A DNA stretch of 64,000 bases from Cephalopachus bancanus. Lineage: Eukaryota > Chordata > Mammalia > Primates > Tarsiidae. The notes under the pieces are model-generated. The model was not told where the DNA came from. It saw only the letters and a program-made list of their open reading frames with translations, and did no database searches. The stretch spans positions 1,612,001-1,676,000 of the forward strand of contig JAPVLO010000275.1 in NCBI GenBank assembly GCA_027257055.1, written 5' to 3'. This document shows positions 63,166-64,000 of this stretch, piece after piece (positions within the stretch are counted from its first letter, which is position 1; each line of letters opens with the position of its first letter). A program made the translations under genes and the position numbers.

Positions 63166-63507
63166 TATATATTTTTTGAGACAAGGTCTTACTCTGTTGC
63201 TCAGGTTGGAGTGCAGTAGTGCAGTCTTAGCTCACTACAGCCTCAAGCTCCTGGGCTCACTGCTGCTTTATTGCAGAATACAGAGCAAGCCTCTGACTGG
63301 ACATTCTGTTCCTCTGCATTTGCTAGCCTTCCAAGTAGCTAGGGCTACAGGTACATGCCACCAAGCTCAGCAAATTTTTATTTTTTGTAGAGACAGAATC
63401 TCACTATGTTGCCCAGGGTGGTCTGAAATTCCTGACTCAACCAATCCTCCCACCTCAGCCTCTCATAAGTGCTGGGTTTACAAGTGCAAGCCACCACGCC
63501 TGTTCTT
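63166..63507 (-). mobile_element. Alu with foreign internal block
   Basis: Antisense Alu in which the left-monomer segment after 'cctgggctca' (63257) is replaced by about 67 bp (63258-63325) before Alu sequence resumes at 'ccttccaagtagct'. The block resembles 62097-62165. Confidence 0.75.
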
Positions 63508-63838
63508 ATTTGTCTTTAATTCTCAGAACCTGGGTACTTGGTTTTAACTTTGCTTTGGAAGATGTTTCAAATGATTCTTTGCATAAAAACACTACCATCT
63601 AGATGCATTTAATGATTAAAATGTTTTAAAAAGAGGACAAGGACTCAAAACCATAAAAAGCTATACATTCTACATCTCCCTTTTAAAAATAATTTCTTGC
63701 CCATCTTTTATTACTGTTCTTGGGACTCAAAAAAATGGTAAAAGTAATCTAACAAATATGAAACTCCAACCCGAATAATGAAGAGGTATGACTTTTCAAG
63801 CAATACTTCCAGAGTGGAATCAACTTTTTACAACATAC

Positions 63839-63911
63839 CTGTCACAATTTGCTCAATACATGTTAAAGGGACATCATGTTCACCAAGAAGAAGGTTTCTA
63901 TAATGGAATTT
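63839..63911 (-). CDS. MTMR10: MTMR10 coding exon (24 codons, 'KFHYRNLLLGEHDVPL')
   Basis: The acceptor is tatttcag and the donor gtatgt. There are 24 codons in phase 0, 'KFHYRNLLLGEHDVPLTCIE' then 'QIVT', plus the first base of Val. It matches the GRAM-domain segment of MTMR10 around residues 89-112. It is the most 5' MTMR10 exon in the window; about 88 residues and the promoter are beyond the edge. Confidence 0.9.
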
Positions 63912-64000
63912 CTGAAATAAAAAATGTTCATATTAATTATGTTCCCAATTACCTCAGAATGGTAATATAAGCCTAACTTTTAGGCGTGATGAGAAACTGT

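Overview
This is nuclear genomic DNA of a primate, about 64 kb covering the convergent, tail-to-tail pair FAN1 (+ strand, left) and MTMR10 (- strand, right), which are neighbours at human 15q13.3. The abundant dimeric Alu elements (7SL-derived, A-rich linker and tail, target-site duplications) make it a primate. The form of the youngest Alus (a start like 'ggctcggtggctcagcctg' and a 'tttattgtagagatgaggtct' type block) and the many recent-looking mariner-class transposons suggest a strepsirrhine, probably a lemur. That last step is inference.

Layout. (1) 1-19061: the C-terminal part of FAN1, nine coding exons joined by canonical GT-AG introns. They run from the codon equivalent to human residue 604 to the stop codon (residue 1017). 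Exon lengths and phases add up exactly to the human numbering, so the VRR-NUC catalytic residues fall at E834, D960, E975 and K977, and all are intact. (2) 19062-~20540: FAN1 3' UTR, carrying a 199-bp MITE. (3) ~20270-22828: MTMR10 3' UTR on the other strand. The best poly(A) signals of the two genes imply that their 3' ends overlap by about 250 bp. (4) 22829-63911: thirteen MTMR10 coding exons on the - strand, from about residue 89 of about 777 to the stop. They hold the end of the PH-GRAM domain and the catalytically dead myotubularin phosphatase domain. The first exons of MTMR10 lie beyond the right edge, and the first exons and promoter of FAN1 beyond the left edge.

Most of the window is intron filled with repeats: about 30 Alus or Alu pieces in both orientations; old L1M and L2 remnants; a nearly full-length L1 with a twin-priming inversion (48067-~54090) that later received two Alus; Tigger/MER2-type DNA transposon fossils; several mariner copies (two sibling deletion derivatives, one fold-back copy with ~190-bp inverted ends, one N-terminal fragment); and two short retroposed units that look like the polyadenylated 3' end of an LTR transcript.

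The two genes are unrelated in function. FAN1 is a structure-specific nuclease of interstrand-crosslink repair. MTMR10 is a pseudophosphatase of the myotubularin family. I saw no third protein-coding gene, no convincing RNA gene and no novel multi-gene system. The most unusual signals are structural rearrangements of mobile DNA, listed in the findings.
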